A DNA stretch of 64,000 nucleotides from Massospora cicadina (GCA_022478985.1 JAKSZP010018528.1:1-64000); one strand, 5' to 3'; shown: positions 1 to 12,799, counted from the stretch's first letter. The notes: a model not told the origin generated them from the sequence alone. Numbers and translations: made by a program.

Positions 1-1450
1 CCCACTGCAGCTCATTTTGGCCATGCTCTGCGTCTGTACTCCAAGTCTTTCAATGACATTGTTGGTTCCCTTGATCTGACCCAATGATTCAAGGGATTTT
101 CGGTTTTTTGCATTTGCATCAACTTTTTCCCGCACAGGTCTCATGTTGATTTGATGCGGATTGTTGATTGTATTTTATATTTTTGAGGTTCAACTTTGTT
201 GCATTGTGCACCGCATTTTCACCCAAATTGCGGTTGCATTGTTCCTCAGTATGTGCATGACTGATGACGCTTTGTGGCTCAGTTTGGTTACTGTGAAAAT
301 TTTAACCTGGGCATATTGTTCTGATTGATTGGTTCGGTGAATATCTGAAATATCCTCCTGAATTTGTCCGTAATTAATGGCAGATTCCGCGTGTGCCGCC
401 GCTTCAGCCGCTGCTCTCTTGAGGGCTTTTTGTGCTTCTTTACGCTGTTTACTTGTAACTGGGTCCACGATGGAGTATAGTCCATCTTCACCCCAGTGGA
501 ATGGGTGGTGGCCATCAGTCATTTTGGCGAAGTTTTCATTATCTTTGTCCATAGCTTCTCTATAAAAATCATTTTCCATTAAGCCCTCTCTCACAGGGCA
601 TGCATGTTCCTTGTGGCCCAGTGAGCCACAGTGGTTGCAAATGGGCAGTGCGCGTTCCAGTGTAACTCGGAATGCAGCTGACTGACCCCCATCTGCAAAG
701 TGAAATTCTGCTGTGCGGGGAATTATGGATAAATCCTCTTCCACTTCTGGGAAGGGGTTGATTACAACGATAGCTTTGCCCATGCACAGGTCAGTCATTA
801 AGCAAAATCACTGTAATTCGAGTTGTTGGATTTCTCCATAGGCCACAAGACCTTTGCGGAGCTCCTCCTTGATTACCTTATGAGGAAGATTGGTGGGGAG
901 CGAGTCAAAGGAGATGAACAAAGTTTTTGCTTTGTTCCATCTGGTGCGCACAGTGTGCACAATTTTTTTGCCCTCAGGGAGGGCAATTTTCACACAGACT
1001 TTTGCTGCAGCATCAGCTTCATCAGCTGTTTTGAAACTAATGTTGATCCAGCCATGGCCCTTGTTGTTGGCGGCTACGTACACCGCGTGAGGGAAAAGTG
1101 AGGGCTGTGCCTCACATGTTTTCTCCCATAGGGACGGTGACTCATCCCCAAGGAAGAGTCTGATCTCATGCTCCACCTTTGACAAAGGTTGGTTAAATTG
1201 AATGTACATGTATTGTGCATGCTTTACAGTAAATACCATAAACCCAGACGGTGTCTGAGTTTGCAATTTTTTTGCAGATTGGGTTCCTGGTCCCCCTCCA
1301 GGGCGTTTCTTGCCCTTAGTTGCACCATTAAGCGCACTGCTCGCTGCAACGCTCGCCCATGTTGTATTTTTTTGTTATTAAAGTCGCGCATCTTTCCTGT
1401 TTGTGATTATCCAAATTTGCTGTTTGAATCGAATCATAGTAACTAAAGTG
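1..1450 (-). mobile_element. 5' half of a non-LTR retrotransposon (LINE-0)
   Basis: This is the 5' part of a minus-strand LINE. It contains ORF1 (190-1,266) and a short leader above it; ORF2 would lie past the left edge of the window. Assignment rests on ORF1, which pairs an RRM-like region with a CCHC zinc knuckle and a Lys/Arg/Ala-rich tail, as in the two other LINEs of this window. The 5' boundary near 1,450 is approximate because I found no target duplication. Confidence 0.7.
190..1266 (-). pseudogene. LINE ORF1 protein, RRM-like plus zinc knuckle, one internal stop
   Basis: ORF1 of a LINE, expected to be the RNA-binding chaperone that packages element RNA with ORF2. The reading frame runs about 359 codons from ATG at 1,264-1,266 and is broken only by an in-frame TGA at 808-810. 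The N-terminal half looks like an RRM-type fold, with the stretch SLPTNLPHKVIKEELRKG matching the ORF1 copy at 41 kb (GLPTHLPPEVLHQELMDG). After the stop comes a perfect CX2CX4HX4C zinc knuckle (CNHCGSLGHKEHAC, about 598-639), then SKQRKEAQKALKR, matching EQRKEAKMARKA of the LINE near 48.6 kb. With a single lesion in 1.08 kb this is among the least decayed frames here. Read-through of TGA cannot be excluded but a mutation is simpler. Confidence 0.75.
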
Positions 1451-4400
1451 ATTGTTATGAGAAAGAAAAATCCTTAATTAAACTTGCTAATGGCATTATG
1501 CCATTGAGAAATGTTGTCGCTAAGTTGAAACTTACCTCAAAAGAATGGGAACAACGCCCAATGGGCATGTACCTTCTAAGGTAATTGCGCTTAATGTCAA
1601 AACTTTGGAGGAACATGCCAATGGCTTTGGGTCATTGTTAAAAGGCACTGACAGTTTAGAACTCTCCCCTCAGGTATTTATTATCATCTAATGAATCTCA
1701 CTTGACCAAATGAATGCCAAAGCAACTGGGTTTGGGTGTGTTTAATACCCCAAACCTGTTTCTGACCTCTTGGGACTGCCCTTATGTGAGGTGGCCTTAG
1801 GAGGTTCCCATTGCCCATTGGGAGATATGCCATCACGCTAACTGTCAGAAACACAGTAAAACTGCAATTCAGGCATCTGAGGTTGAACTGACAGTGACTT
1901 GGCCTATTCCTGACTCTTTCAAAGTCAATTCTAATTGTTTTTTCACCCCTCACTCTTAGTTTGCCAGGTTAGGTCAAATCTTGAGGGCCCCAATCACATG
2001 CTTTGCTAAGTTATTCCCCAAATAAATCATCTATTTAAGCAGCCATAAACACTGAGGATATTGATGGTCAATTTAATAAATTAAATTTCATTAAAAATTT
2101 TCCCATGTTCAAATTTGTTTGAAATTAAGTTTAAATTTTTCTTTACAAAATCCCAGTGACAGTTGCAATGTGGCCCCAAGGGCCTTGTATTAGCAGAGTT
2201 TTTCCAGTCTTACTACTAGCTTTGGTCCTCATTATAGTCGTTTGAGACCATAATTTCAAAAACTTTTGGGAATCTTCCCCTGAGCTTTTAACTCTATAAG
2301 CCCTGACCCATTGGCTCTAGGGCTGAAATAACCTGGTAACACGCTGGGTTGTCTTGTATATTTGTGGCCCATAGGCACTTTATCATTACTTTTATCCCAG
2401 CACACTTAACATCATTTGCGCGGCAGTGCCTCTGGCATTCTGGCTCGCCTTTTGGAGTCTTCTGCATCCCAGCTAAAAAGCCAGTCTAAAATTTATCTTC
2501 CATTGTCCTGAAAGGTTTGGTGCTTCAAAGTTACAGTGAAACAACGGAGGTAATTCACCATATGAGTGAAATAATTTTCCTCATTCAGAACTAGTATCAG
2601 AACGTGATAAAACTCCGTGTAGGGCTCACAGGCCTGTCAAAGAGCGATTTGGGTATCAAAATCATTTATAACATAAGCCCCAGATATTGTTTTCGTCTCC
2701 AATTAAAAGCGTTCATTAAATAATTAAATATATTTGTCTCTTTTAAAAGAGAAAATAAGGAATTACATCTTAAGAAGGGTCATATTTTCAGCTCCACCAA
2801 AATTTTGAATAAAAAGACCTTGGTGTTAATGTTAGAAACTCCAGTTTTTTTTAGTTCTGGTACAATTAACTTCTAAACTTGAGGTCCAATTATTTATTAC
2901 CACTGCCAACTTATTATTCTCAGGCGCTCTGGAATGCTAATCTCAAAAAATCAATATAATTGTGTATGTTTAAATTCTTATTGAACGTTGGTAAATTCAC
3001 TGGTTTGACCAGAATTTGATTTTCATGACTAAAGGCTAAGGAGCCTTTGATGACCCTATACAACTGTGAGCCGCCGTATTATCAGGTTGTGAGGAGGCTC
3101 CAACGGTCAGAACAGAGGGGAAACATCAGGCCAATTACACATAACCCGTGCATCATCACCCTCACTATCAGGTTCCATTAGAAGGGTCCCATGAGCAACT
3201 TGACCAGGGCAACACTGGTAACTACCATGATGAATCTCCAAATTAGCTTGGTTTTTTAATTCAGAAAAATGGCGGAGTTATGGCTGAAATTTAAGTTCCA
3301 TATTGACAATTGTTTGGTTAGTGGACTAGAAGTCTGCTCCTAAGGCTTTATATTATTTTCTAAGGACTGTACTTGCTTTTCCGACTTTTTTATCTGACAA
3401 CCATGGCCAAATTTGATAGAAAGTAGGCCTACAAGAGCCTTTAATTCCACTTTTTAATTGATAAATCTCACAGAATGGGTTACCAGGCCCCGGGGACAGG
3501 CACCTCAATGTCCAAAAAGTTGCGCTATTTGTTAGAGAAGGTAATCCCTGATTTAGTGACCAAACTCCATACTGGGAAACAATAAAAACTAGATTAACAG
3601 TGAGTTATCCCTTTAGTGAGCACCAAATTTTGAAACTGGCGCTAGGGCGTAATATTTCGAAATACACAGGTAGCTACCCCAAAAATTTAAAGTAATGTAT
3701 GAAGACAGTAACTTTGATAAAACTCTTATAAAAAAGGTAGCTTCAGTAATATGGGCTTTATTTTAGGAAAACAAAATAGCACGATGCTGTATTGAATACT
3801 TACAGAGGCTCACAGGCTTGCTCAAGTCATCGACCTGATAGGCTGATGCAACCTTTTTCAGAAAAAGATCCTCTTCCCCTTAGCAACCCTCTTCAATATC
3901 TTATGCCTACCAGAGTTTTCATTGGTGCTTTCTGTGGTTACTGATCAACACCTCCAAATGATAGACTAAAATCATAATATCTAATTGTGTTGGAAAGTAA
4001 AAACTAGGGTCAAGTCATTTTAATATCTTGATGCAATTGCCAGATGCAGTCAAGTTACCAGCTATCCACCATAAAAATTATAGAGCCCTATTGCTGATAG
4101 TTTTACGTCAACATGTAGGCAACATAGAATAGTATGCTGAAATCAACTAGGGGGTGATATAATGACAAATACCACAGCGTTGGAAGTCAGTAAGCTTAGG
4201 AAACGAGAGATATACTAGCTGGGATTCAGGGATTTTTATTAATAGTAGATTGTTACTTTAGGCCACAAATATAAAGACTTAGGCTGTATGGCAAAGTAAT
4301 TGTCATACCAATCAAATTCGCTGGTCAATTATTAGTTAAAATTCAAAATTATATATAATTTTTTATCCAGATGGTTAGATACATCAATTTAAAACAGCGT

Positions 4401-4779
4401 TATTGAGACCTACATTGAGCCATGGTTTCTGCATTAGCAACTCAGACTTCCTCTTTGCAGCTTGGTGGGGTATCACAAGGTGTTAGTGTCAATGACCAAA
4501 GCACCTCACCAAATCCTTAAATCTATTTTCACAAAAATAATTCAAATAAGGTGAAGTTTAATGAGCCAAATAAGGACTTACAGAATTGAATAGTAATGAG
4601 GAACAAGCCTAAAGGGCTAAAATGGATGGACAAATCTTGAAACTGCTGTCATAAATGTTGAAATCTTGACATTTCGCCTCCCAATGTTGGAGCAAGGAGC
4701 CTTAAGAACAAATAAATGGGTTTAGTCTAAAGTGAAGGAAAATGTTCAGGATTCAGGATAATAATTGGCAGTCTAGATA
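1451..4779. other. Unassigned AT-rich DNA
   Basis: No gene, RNA or element is recognisable on either strand. By spacing, the gag region and left LTR of element A1 should lie here, but I could not match family-A LTR sequence or a primer site. Only short chance reading frames are present. Confidence 0.4.
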
Positions 4780-7700
4780 TGGGAGAATCTAGTACTGCAA
4801 TTAATTCTGTTCCCCTTGATAAGGTAAAGATTAATCAGTTACTTTCAATTTAATTGTAGGTAAAGATATATCTGATCCACTCAATAAGGTGTATATTTGG
4901 ATATAAACGCGATCACTAGATAAAAGGCAAAAATTATTGACCATAATTTGTGAATGAGGTTGCTTGGCCTTATGCCCACCATCTAGCAGTAAAGTTCAGA
5001 ACCTCTGAGAACGCCAAAAATTGCTTAAGGCAAAGCTTGGTGAAGCGAAAGTTCCCATTCCCATTAGTGCAATAAAAAGATTTTTCCTGATTCATCCACG
5101 CAATCAATTTATACTTTAGATCCATTGACTGATGCATCAATTCACTCAGTTGATAATTTATTACAATACTCTGAGTGTATATATGCAGATTTAAAGTCAA
5201 TAATGTAGAAAGTAGATGTGTTAATTGATAGTGGAGCGCACATTAATTTCGTTAGACCAAGTTGGTGAAGCAAATGAGGATCTCTTAGATTTGTAGCACC
5301 GTAAAGAATTTGGAACTGCCAGACCAAATACTACAACTTCCTATGGGCATATAGTATATTTCATCTTTCTTTTGGATTTCTGATGATATTGGCGTCTACC
5401 ACAGTGTTGACAAATCAAAACTGTAACATCCTCATTTGAACGGAATTTCTGAGAAATATGGTGTCAAATGTGATTTGAGGTAAATACCATAATGTTTTGA
5501 GGCAAACGTGCCTTTGGTCTATTAGCAGATAGGGGATACTCCGCTGATGAAGAATATTATTTTTGTAGATATAACCTGCAATGATGGCATAATTACCATC
5601 CAATACACTTTAGATGGAAGAAAATCCCATGAAATACCAATGCAAATTCTTGAGATTTTTGGGATACCAATGAGGGTTAAAAAATGACTATTGTTCCTCT
5701 GGGTATGCACCTAATGGTTAACTTGGGGTTAGTGCTAGAGATTCAAGGACAATTGTATGTAGAAATTATTGTCCTATGGAAAAATCATATTGGAACCTTA
5801 GGTAGTTCCAAGGATTATAATTACAGGACATGTAGAAATTTAGGCTCTACTGGTCAATATGAGAAAGAATTCTATGAAGGTAGTAAAGAACCAAAATATT
5901 ACATTTGCTCACTTAAATTTAGGCCTCTGAAATCAGAGTTCCAGAAATTTGAGACGTTAGAAAAAATGGAATCACAAGTGGTAGATGATGAATATCCCTG
6001 TACTAGTGGATTAATTGCAGCTTTCTGGGTTATTGGAAAATAAGCAGGATGAATTACTCCATTTATTTAGAACTATTAATTGGTATTTTCCCATTACTAC
6101 CATGACCTAGGATAAGCAAAAGATATGATCATAATATTGATAAAAAGAATAACCACCAATACAAAGTGACCAATCTAATGATCTAAAGCAACAGATGCAG
6201 TAGATATTGAGAAGACCAGTAAACTGATTGATCATGGGCTCCCCATGCCATAATCGTGTTCATGGGCTAGTCTGATCCTTATAGTAAAAAATACAGATTG
6301 TTTTTAGTGGTAATTGATTACTGTCAGTTAAACAAAATTACCAAGAAAGATTTAGCTGCTTCAAGGATAGCAATGCGCTCAATCATCTAGGAATCACTAT
6401 TCTTTTTAGACATGTATTTGACCTTTGGGTATTTGCAGATAGACTTTCCAAAAGAGAAGAGATATGTGTGATAATCAGCATACAAGTGTTATATCTAGCC
6501 AATTAAATGCCACAGGGACTATTTGATACGCTTGTTACCTTTTAATAGGCAATGGATCCATATTATGTGATTTAAAGTTGTACTGAGTTTAAGTATACCT
6601 GAACAACATCAACACCTTCAGTCAGACGTTTACTGAACACCTTGAACATTTAATGAAGTCTTGAAAGTCATGCATCAGCAAATTGAAACAAAGCCAGAAA
6701 ATGCTATTTATTTATTAAAGCTTTTGAAAATTTGGAGATTTTGTAAGCTCCAGCATATTACAACCTCAACTGCAAAAAAGAATGGCCTTTAAACAAATTT
6801 TTATTGGAAGGGTGTTCAGGATAAACAATTTTTAGAAAATGGGCATCTACTATCACCGTTTTAGACAATTTGACAGAATTTCCAGATCACTATTTATCTG
6901 TTGAAAGATTAAAAAGGGACTTTTATGGAAAGAGGAGGCCCAAAAATAGGCCAATGATCTAAAAAAGTACCTGATGTACAATCCCATTATGATATATCTA
7001 ACGTTCTAATTAAGAATTTTAAAATCAGACAGGTGCTTCACAAACAGCAGATTGAGCCATTTTAAGTCAAGTAAATCAGGTTGAGATAAGCTTCTTATTA
7101 CTTTTGTTAGTTTGATAATAACTCCGGTGGAAAGGAACTGCACTGTGATGGAATGCAAATGCCTCGTGGGAAGAAAAGATTGAATCATTTCAAGTGTATA
7201 TTCATGGGATTTACTTTAGGGTTGTGACCAACCACTCATCTCTACTCTGTTTGCATAAACTTAAAGAACCAGAGGGGCGATTAGATAGATGGTATTTAAA
7301 GTTAGAAGAGTATTATTTTTGAAATTTTTGACATGGTGGGGGAAGCCCATCAAAATGCTGATAAATTATCAATATTACGTGCCATTAATGTCATTTATCA
7401 TCAAGAAGATAATTTATTCCAAAAAAGGTTAATGGAAATATTGGGGATGAGCCCAGGAGATTAATAAAGCTATGAAGAAATTTATGGAGATCACAGAAAT
7501 GTGAATGAGTGGCTTTAAAAATTAATTGATGTAAAGAGATATATATTTCCTAAACCGTCCTAATGTTCTGCAATTGTTCAAGATATACACAAGGTTGTAG
7601 GTCATATTTGTTTAAGGAGAACGCTGAATCACCACTGCCAGTAAAATCTTGGAATTTAATCAATTATGATGTGACAGATTATCTAGCCTGTTGCATATAA

Positions 7701-8029
7701 TTACAATCCACAAGCCCCAAAATAATGTGACAGTATATCAGACACTGCGCCCTGAGTTCACTTGGCACATGGTGTCAACTGACGTGATGGAGCCACTGAT
7801 TGTTAATACTGGGGACTAAAGTACATAATTGTTATAATAAACCATCTGACCATTTGGGTGAGACAAAATCTTTTACATGTAGATGTAATAAGCACTGAAA
7901 AACCTATACTGGACCAAGTAGTGTACCAGCATGGATGCCTGCAAGTGTTACTCAGTAAAAACAGATCCAATTTTACCTCTTTATTAACCCCAAGTTTAAG
8001 CAAATTAATGTGAATCAGAGGAGTGTTAT
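4780..8029 (+). pseudogene. Ty3/gypsy element A1: decayed protease, RT, RNase H and integrase N-terminus
   Basis: Decayed copy of the same family as A2 (54-64 kb), readable by co-linear comparison. The stretch at 4,918-4,990 matches the A2 segment at about 57,980-58,050. The protease active site reads LIDSGAHINF at 5,221-5,250, against IVDSGAPINI in A2. RT begins near 6,275 (LILIVK), with PQGLF near 6,510. RNase H shows TNHSSL and KEPEGRL near 7,235-7,290. The integrase zinc-finger region reads INYDVTDYLACC near 7,660 and the core begins near 7,750 (WHMVSTDVMEP). Many stops and frameshifts make it non-functional. The integrase is interrupted at 8,029 by element B and continues at 14,994. Confidence 0.8.
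8025..8029 (+). repeat. Target site duplication of element B, left copy
   Basis: GTTAT directly before the left LTR of B; the same five bases follow the right LTR at 14,989-14,993. Removing B and one copy restores co-linearity of the A1 integrase with A2 (GAGGAGT before, the CCTACCAG region after). Confidence 0.8.
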
Positions 8030-8560
8030 TTTTGGGATTTGACTTGCTCTTAATTGGTCCAATCTGGGCTCACCTACAATTAATCTGAATTTTCATACCT
8101 CTAACACCTCTTAAAAAAATTCCCAATCTCACTGGAGCATTATTCCCCACAAATTAACAAATTTGATAAAGGCAAGCCCGCTGTTGATCCCCCACCTGAC
8201 CAAGTTTAGGGTGTTGAAGATCTTTCTAGTGGAGGTCATTGCTACCCTGAAAGAAATAGGGTGTATTTTTATCCTATAAATATTCGCTCCTTTTAGCTTA
8301 ATAAACACGCTTTTTACCTCCATTTTGTTTTCACCCAATTAGAGAGCCCCTTTTTGAGCTCCTCTCTGGACATCAGCATCATGATCACCAATTATATTAC
8401 AAGAGGTCCATCATCACCTATCCAAAAAGCTTAAGTAATTTACTGGACCCTACAAATAGGATCCCTTACTCCATGCTACCTTATCTCTGTGGGACAATTC
8501 AACCCATCCATTCTGGTATGCTTTGGAGAGACGACCACCCTCAGCTTCCCTATCCCTAAG
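8030..8560 (+). repeat. Left LTR of element B
   Basis: About 530 bp aligning along its length to 14,456-14,988, including a block near 8,175-8,260 (AAGCCCGCTGTTGATCCCCC) and a TATA-like/AATAAA region near 8,275-8,310. The first bases are TTTTGGGA where the right LTR has TGTTGGGA, so the canonical TG has mutated. The 3' limit is set to within a few bases. Confidence 0.8.
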
Positions 8561-8566
8561 AAAAAC

Positions 8567-8583
8567 TGATGCTTCCTGTCAGG
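8567..8583 (+). promoter_or_regulatory. Putative primer binding site of element B
   Basis: TGATGCTTCCTGTCAGG just inside the left LTR. It matches the corresponding site of the element at 22,951 (TGGTGCTCCCTGCCAGG) at 14 of 17 positions and starts like the family-A site (TGGTGCTC). A tRNA 3' end should pair here to prime minus-strand DNA synthesis; I did not identify which tRNA. Confidence 0.55.
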
Positions 8584-9039
8584 TACTATCCTGAGCTACC
8601 TGGTGAATAAATATAAACAAAATGGATGATCCTAACTAAGATTCCATTTAGCCTCTTACCCAAATAACAAGCGCCACCCAATGAGTAGCTTCTAACAGAA
8701 ACCATAACCCTGAGAACGATGAACCCAACCTTGTGCAATTTCTTGCTACAGTTAATATCTATATTTAACTCTTGAGCACCAGAACTATTGCTTTCAGCCT
8801 ACAGGTGTTGCTGATACTATTAATCAATTACTTTTAGGTGCTCTTTTCGTTTCAATTGCACCCATCGCTTTTAAGGGTCTGCTGTTCCTGATAAAGTGTG
8901 AGCTTTATATGAACACACTGTCTTACCCAGCTCTGAGATGGGAATATCTCACACTGAGTGATACTTACGCCAGTTTTTGCACCCCGCCATTAACCATTTA
9001 GTTCAAATGATGGGAATCCAGCATCAAAAAATCATGTGA

Positions 9040-10110
9040 CAGTTTACTCTGTCACAAGAGTTACACTATATATATTAGAATTTTATAATTTGGCTTCTTT
9101 AGTTGTAAGATATAGCCGCAAGCCATTCTTGAGAACTGCACCCAAAATATTTCTATCCAAAACCAATTATCTCAACTGGACGTGGGAGAGGCTAGCCTTC
9201 TTTTTGAGAAAGTAGCTACCCAAACTACTGAAACAAGCACAAATATCAAGAGTCAGTTTCAACAATCCATCACCAATATCAGGCCAACTTAATACTTTTA
9301 TTGAACAAACTTTGTAACGTTTTACTCAATTTAAAACAGTACTCCAACAAGTGTTTGAAGCCCCATGTTGCGCAAAACTTTGGGTCCTCCTGGCCTTGAA
9401 GGTCTCCCAGACCCCCGGGGAGTGGGGATCATTCAGCTGAAAAAGAGTGATGGGGCCCCTGGTCTTGATAGGATGAAGGGCCACCTGGGCCACCTGGCTA
9501 AGGGCACCTTAGTCCTCCTGGACCCCCTGGTCCTCCCAGATCTCCTGGCCCTCCTTGTCCTCCCAGGCAACCTGGTCCCCCTGGAACCCTGGGACTTCTG
9601 GGCTAACTATGCATTTACCTTAACCTCCAGAGGATCCTTCACTAAGTGGCTGCCTTAGGCTCTGGATCAAGACCCTGTTAATATCACTTAAAGTTGTTAG
9701 CTACATCGCTCTGGAGAACCTTTTGACCTGAAACTTACTGTCAATGCAATTAAAGAAGGCTTGGACAACAAATACCACCTTCAAAATTCCCTAACCTTAG
9801 ATTTAAATTATCAAAAAGAAAAATTTATATTGGAGCAAGATAACCATGAGTTATAATCTCTAATTCAAAATCAACATGTCGAGATGGAATCCTTACATAA
9901 CAAACTTCAACAAAAAGCTTCAAACAACTCATTAATTGCAACTTTGGGGCTTTTCTTGACGATTTGAACACTTTTTGAAAACAAGCTAATTTAAACCAAA
10001 ACTTTGTGCCTTCTTCAAAGTCTTAACTTCCAGAAATTACTTGCGCTAGCCCAGTGGGTGTGAAATTTATTTCAGCTCCTGTGGGAACTAAATTTTAAAC
10101 CTTTTTTAAA
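9040..10110 (+). pseudogene. Element B gag, N-terminal region: collagen-like tract and coiled coil
   Basis: Decayed start of the gag polyprotein. Before the collagen-like tract (9,383-9,603) there is a Gln/Ser/Thr-rich segment near 9,150-9,300. After it, about 9,720-9,965 reads as a heptad-like helical segment (NAIKEGLDNKYHLQNSL, then LIQNQHVEMESLHNKLQQKA) with one stop. A long coiled coil beside a Gly-Pro tract suggests an assembly or trimerisation module in the capsid precursor, which is inference. The frame is broken by stops and at least one shift. Confidence 0.6.
9383..9603 (+). other. Collagen-like Gly-X-Y tract inside element B gag
   Basis: Two frame-shifted blocks of Gly-Pro-Pro type triplets: 9,383-9,421 (GPPGLEGLPDPRG) and 9,478-9,603. 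In the second block, from 9,502 onwards, twelve consecutive triplets have first codons GGG AGT GGA GGT AGA GGC TGT AGG GGT GGA GGA GGC. The four that are not Gly (AGT, AGA, TGT, AGG) are each one base from a GGN codon, so the ancestral tract was probably unbroken. Positions two and three are mostly Pro. Confidence 0.75.
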
Positions 10111-10129
10111 GACAAGTTTACCTCTGGGG

Positions 10130-10740
10130 AGGGAAGTATTGCTTAATCTCTTTATATTTTTGGGAGCGCAATGGAGGTGCTCCTACCATCAGAAAGTTAG
10201 ATATTTACCATCTTGTATTAGTAGATCTTCTCAAGAAATCATTGTAACCCACCTAATGCAATACAATACTTGGGACGAAGTTAAAGCTTGTTTATTAAAA
10301 AATTTGGCAGTGAGTTTACTTTGATCAATCAGAAACTGACGTTTATGAGTATGAAAATTAAAACGTGGTTAATCCCCTGAAGAGTTCACTATTCATTTCT
10401 ACTTTGAAGCTCAAACGATGGTGACCAACAACCGCCTTACTTTTGATGATGCAGTCATTGCTGTCCTGTATGCTTTATAGTTCAACCCGCAGCTCTATCT
10501 CCACATAACTTCAGTGAAGCGAAACTTTACTTATATTTTAGATATTAAGGAGGCCCTCCTCAAAATTCTACCTCCATGATTACTGCCACTCCTGCTTCCA
10601 CTTCAACCTCCCATCTTAAGATTCATTTGGTGACAATAACAAGTCCGAAAATAATTGTGTTTGACCTAGCTTCCCTTATTGTGGCCATCACAACCATTCC
10701 ATTAAGCATCGTTGGATGTTATCGCTGATGAAAAAGCAAA
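10130..10740 (+). pseudogene. Element B gag core and zinc-knuckle remnant
   Basis: Capsid-like gag segment: around 10,215-10,310 the reading SQEIIVTHLMQYNTWDEVKA resembles the gag core of gypsy elements. A nucleocapsid zinc knuckle is visible near 10,675-10,720 as YCGHHNHSIKH followed by Arg where the last Cys should be; the first Cys also appears lost. Not functional. Confidence 0.55.
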
Positions 10741-10979
10741 ATATGGGTCAGAATAGGGTGAAAGGCTCCCTATGCTGATGACTCCACTTTGCCTCAGAAC
10801 TGATACATTATACTATTTTCCGCTGACCTTACTGGACCTAGTGCTCCTGAAGGGGAGCTCATATTGAGCTTTTAGCTGATAATAAACCTAGTGATATTTC
10901 CTCTTATACTATTCTTAAGTCTGCACCTATGGCAATATATTCTATCCCAGCTCAGTGGGGAGTGACAATGACTCATATT

Positions 10980-11400
10980 GAAGCGGTAGTTCACAAAGTG
11001 AAGATTCTTGCTATTGGTGACTCTGGTTACCCTTTTATTATTATCTCTTCATGACTAATTGGAAAAATTAAGATTCATCCAGAAAAAGTTAAGATTCATC
11101 CAGACCTTAACCATTTGTTATAATATGGGACATCTGGTACCGCATATGATTGTGCTATAGGCGCTTACTCTCACTTGGCCCTGAATCTAGGTGGCCTACA
11201 ACTTTCTGTCCCTGCTGTAGCATTTAATAATGTTATCTGTGACCTCTTTTTAGGCACTGAGTTCCTTATGGAGTATGCTGCCATTATTAACTTCAATGAT
11301 AAATTTATTTCTACATTAGAATACAGAGACCCCTTAACCTTAAATTCCCCTCTTAAGGAAAAAGGAAATGCGGAAATTGAGGACGTGCCTTCTTGAATCT
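10980..11400 (+). pseudogene. Element B protease
   Basis: Retroviral-type aspartic protease that would cut the gag-pol polyprotein. The catalytic triad is visible as GDSGYPFI near 11,018-11,040, in place of the usual DSGA or DTGA. The C-terminal part (11,175-11,396, 73 codons open) contains DLFLGTEFL, the conserved end of gypsy proteases (compare ILIGTEFL in A2). Stops separate the two halves. Confidence 0.65.
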
Positions 11401-11899
11401 CCTGCCCTAATCAAGCACTTAGAATAATTTGTGTTGGGGCCCAGAGCTAAGATGCCTCCTTATATGGTTGAGGCTGAGGAGGGGATGCCCATACATTATC
11501 CCCAAGTCATTATCATATCTCCGCAGGCTCAAACCCTGGTGGACACTGGGATTTAGTTGTCCCCCTCCTGATCACTTGCTTGAGATTATAGTTTACCTAA
11601 CTCATCTGTGTTTGAAGCTCTCCCCTATCCTGGGGTTCTAGATACGGCCTTTCAAAGCACCTTCACTGTTCTTATGCCCAACCTCTCTCCTTCCTGAAGT
11701 AATTGAGCCAAAAAACTGATTGCTTACGTTTGCCTTTTACCTTATGACCAGTAAATGGAGGTTCATAGATTTGGGACCCTTCGTGACTTTGGTTTATAGG
11801 AGCCATCTGTTTTTACTGCAGTGCTGTGAAAATCAATTCTGATTTGTCATCTGAGCAAAAAAGCTGCTGCATAAGCTTTAATCAAAAAGTATTTAGATA

Positions 11900-12560
11900 T
11901 TTTCTCCTCTGGCCCCCACGATTATGGGCATATGAAGGGTGTACTGCACCAAGTTAATACTGTGACTCTGCTACCATCCGCTCCCATCCTTACTAAAAAT
12001 CAAAAACTGAGGAAGCCCAGGTCACTATCAATTTTAAAAAAAAATCTCATTGATGGCCTCATTCACCCCTTACGCAGTCTTGGTACTCTCCTTTCCTATT
12101 GATTGAGAAAAGGATGGGAGCCACCATGTCATTATGGACCACTGATAATTGAACTTAATCACTTGCAAAGAAAGCTACCCCTTTATCCTGCATCAATGAC
12201 TCTCTGCGATCCTTGTATGGCTCACATATTTTTTTGTGAAAGATCTAGCCAGTGGCTAGTGGCAAATTGATTTTACTATTGAGAATCATGCCAAGTGTGC
12301 ATTGACTCTCATGAGGGGATGTTTGAGCTCACACGTATGCCGCAGGGGTTATGTAATGCCCCATCACATTTAATGGGATGTGAATTAGTTGTTTAGGGAT
12401 CCCAAACTCATGTATGTGCTGGTTTATTTCGATAATGTCACCATCTTCTCCCAAACTTTTACAGCTCATCTCAATAATCTTTGTCAGGTAAACAGTAGTT
12501 ATGTGAGGCCTCCTGAAACTGAAACCTTATAAATGTAATTTTGTGAACGAGAGATGGATT
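11900..12560 (+). pseudogene. Element B reverse transcriptase
   Basis: RT domain of the pol polyprotein. Near 12,330 it reads RMPQGLCNAPS, the conserved PQG motif, and near 12,410-12,470 VLVYFDNVTIFSQTF, where the catalytic YLDD is changed to YFDN, losing the second catalytic Asp. Many stops precede it. The match to A2 (MLQGLCNAPA, LVYLDDISVFSRTF) is clear. Confidence 0.75.
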
Positions 12561-12799
12561 AAATAGGGCATAAGGTACGCGGCAAGATAACCTCCCATTC
12601 CAGATAAAGTCTCTGCCATTGTAAGCATGTCCGTCCCTAAAAATTTACGTAATATCCAAGTCTTTCTTGAATGGTGGGCTACTACCACCGGCTTATTTAT
12701 CACTTAATTGACCTTGCCAAGCCTTTAGTTGAACTCCTAACAAAAACATTTCCTTCTTTTTGGCGCCTTTAACAGCAACTTTCTTTTGATTCCCTACGC

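Noticed and set aside
808..810. Programmed TGA read-through or Sec codon in LINE-0 ORF1
   Set aside because: No downstream hairpin or conservation in the other ORF1 copies supports it; a point mutation is simpler.
1190..2350. Left LTR of A1 at the predicted distance
   Set aside because: None of the family-A LTR blocks (CATTACCTAAGCAGG, GATGCCATTT) or a primer site is present there.
9365..9658. A host collagen-like gene
   Set aside because: The tract is 9 kb into a dense nest, lies between the LTRs of element B, has frameshifts, and is followed by gag and pol of the same element.
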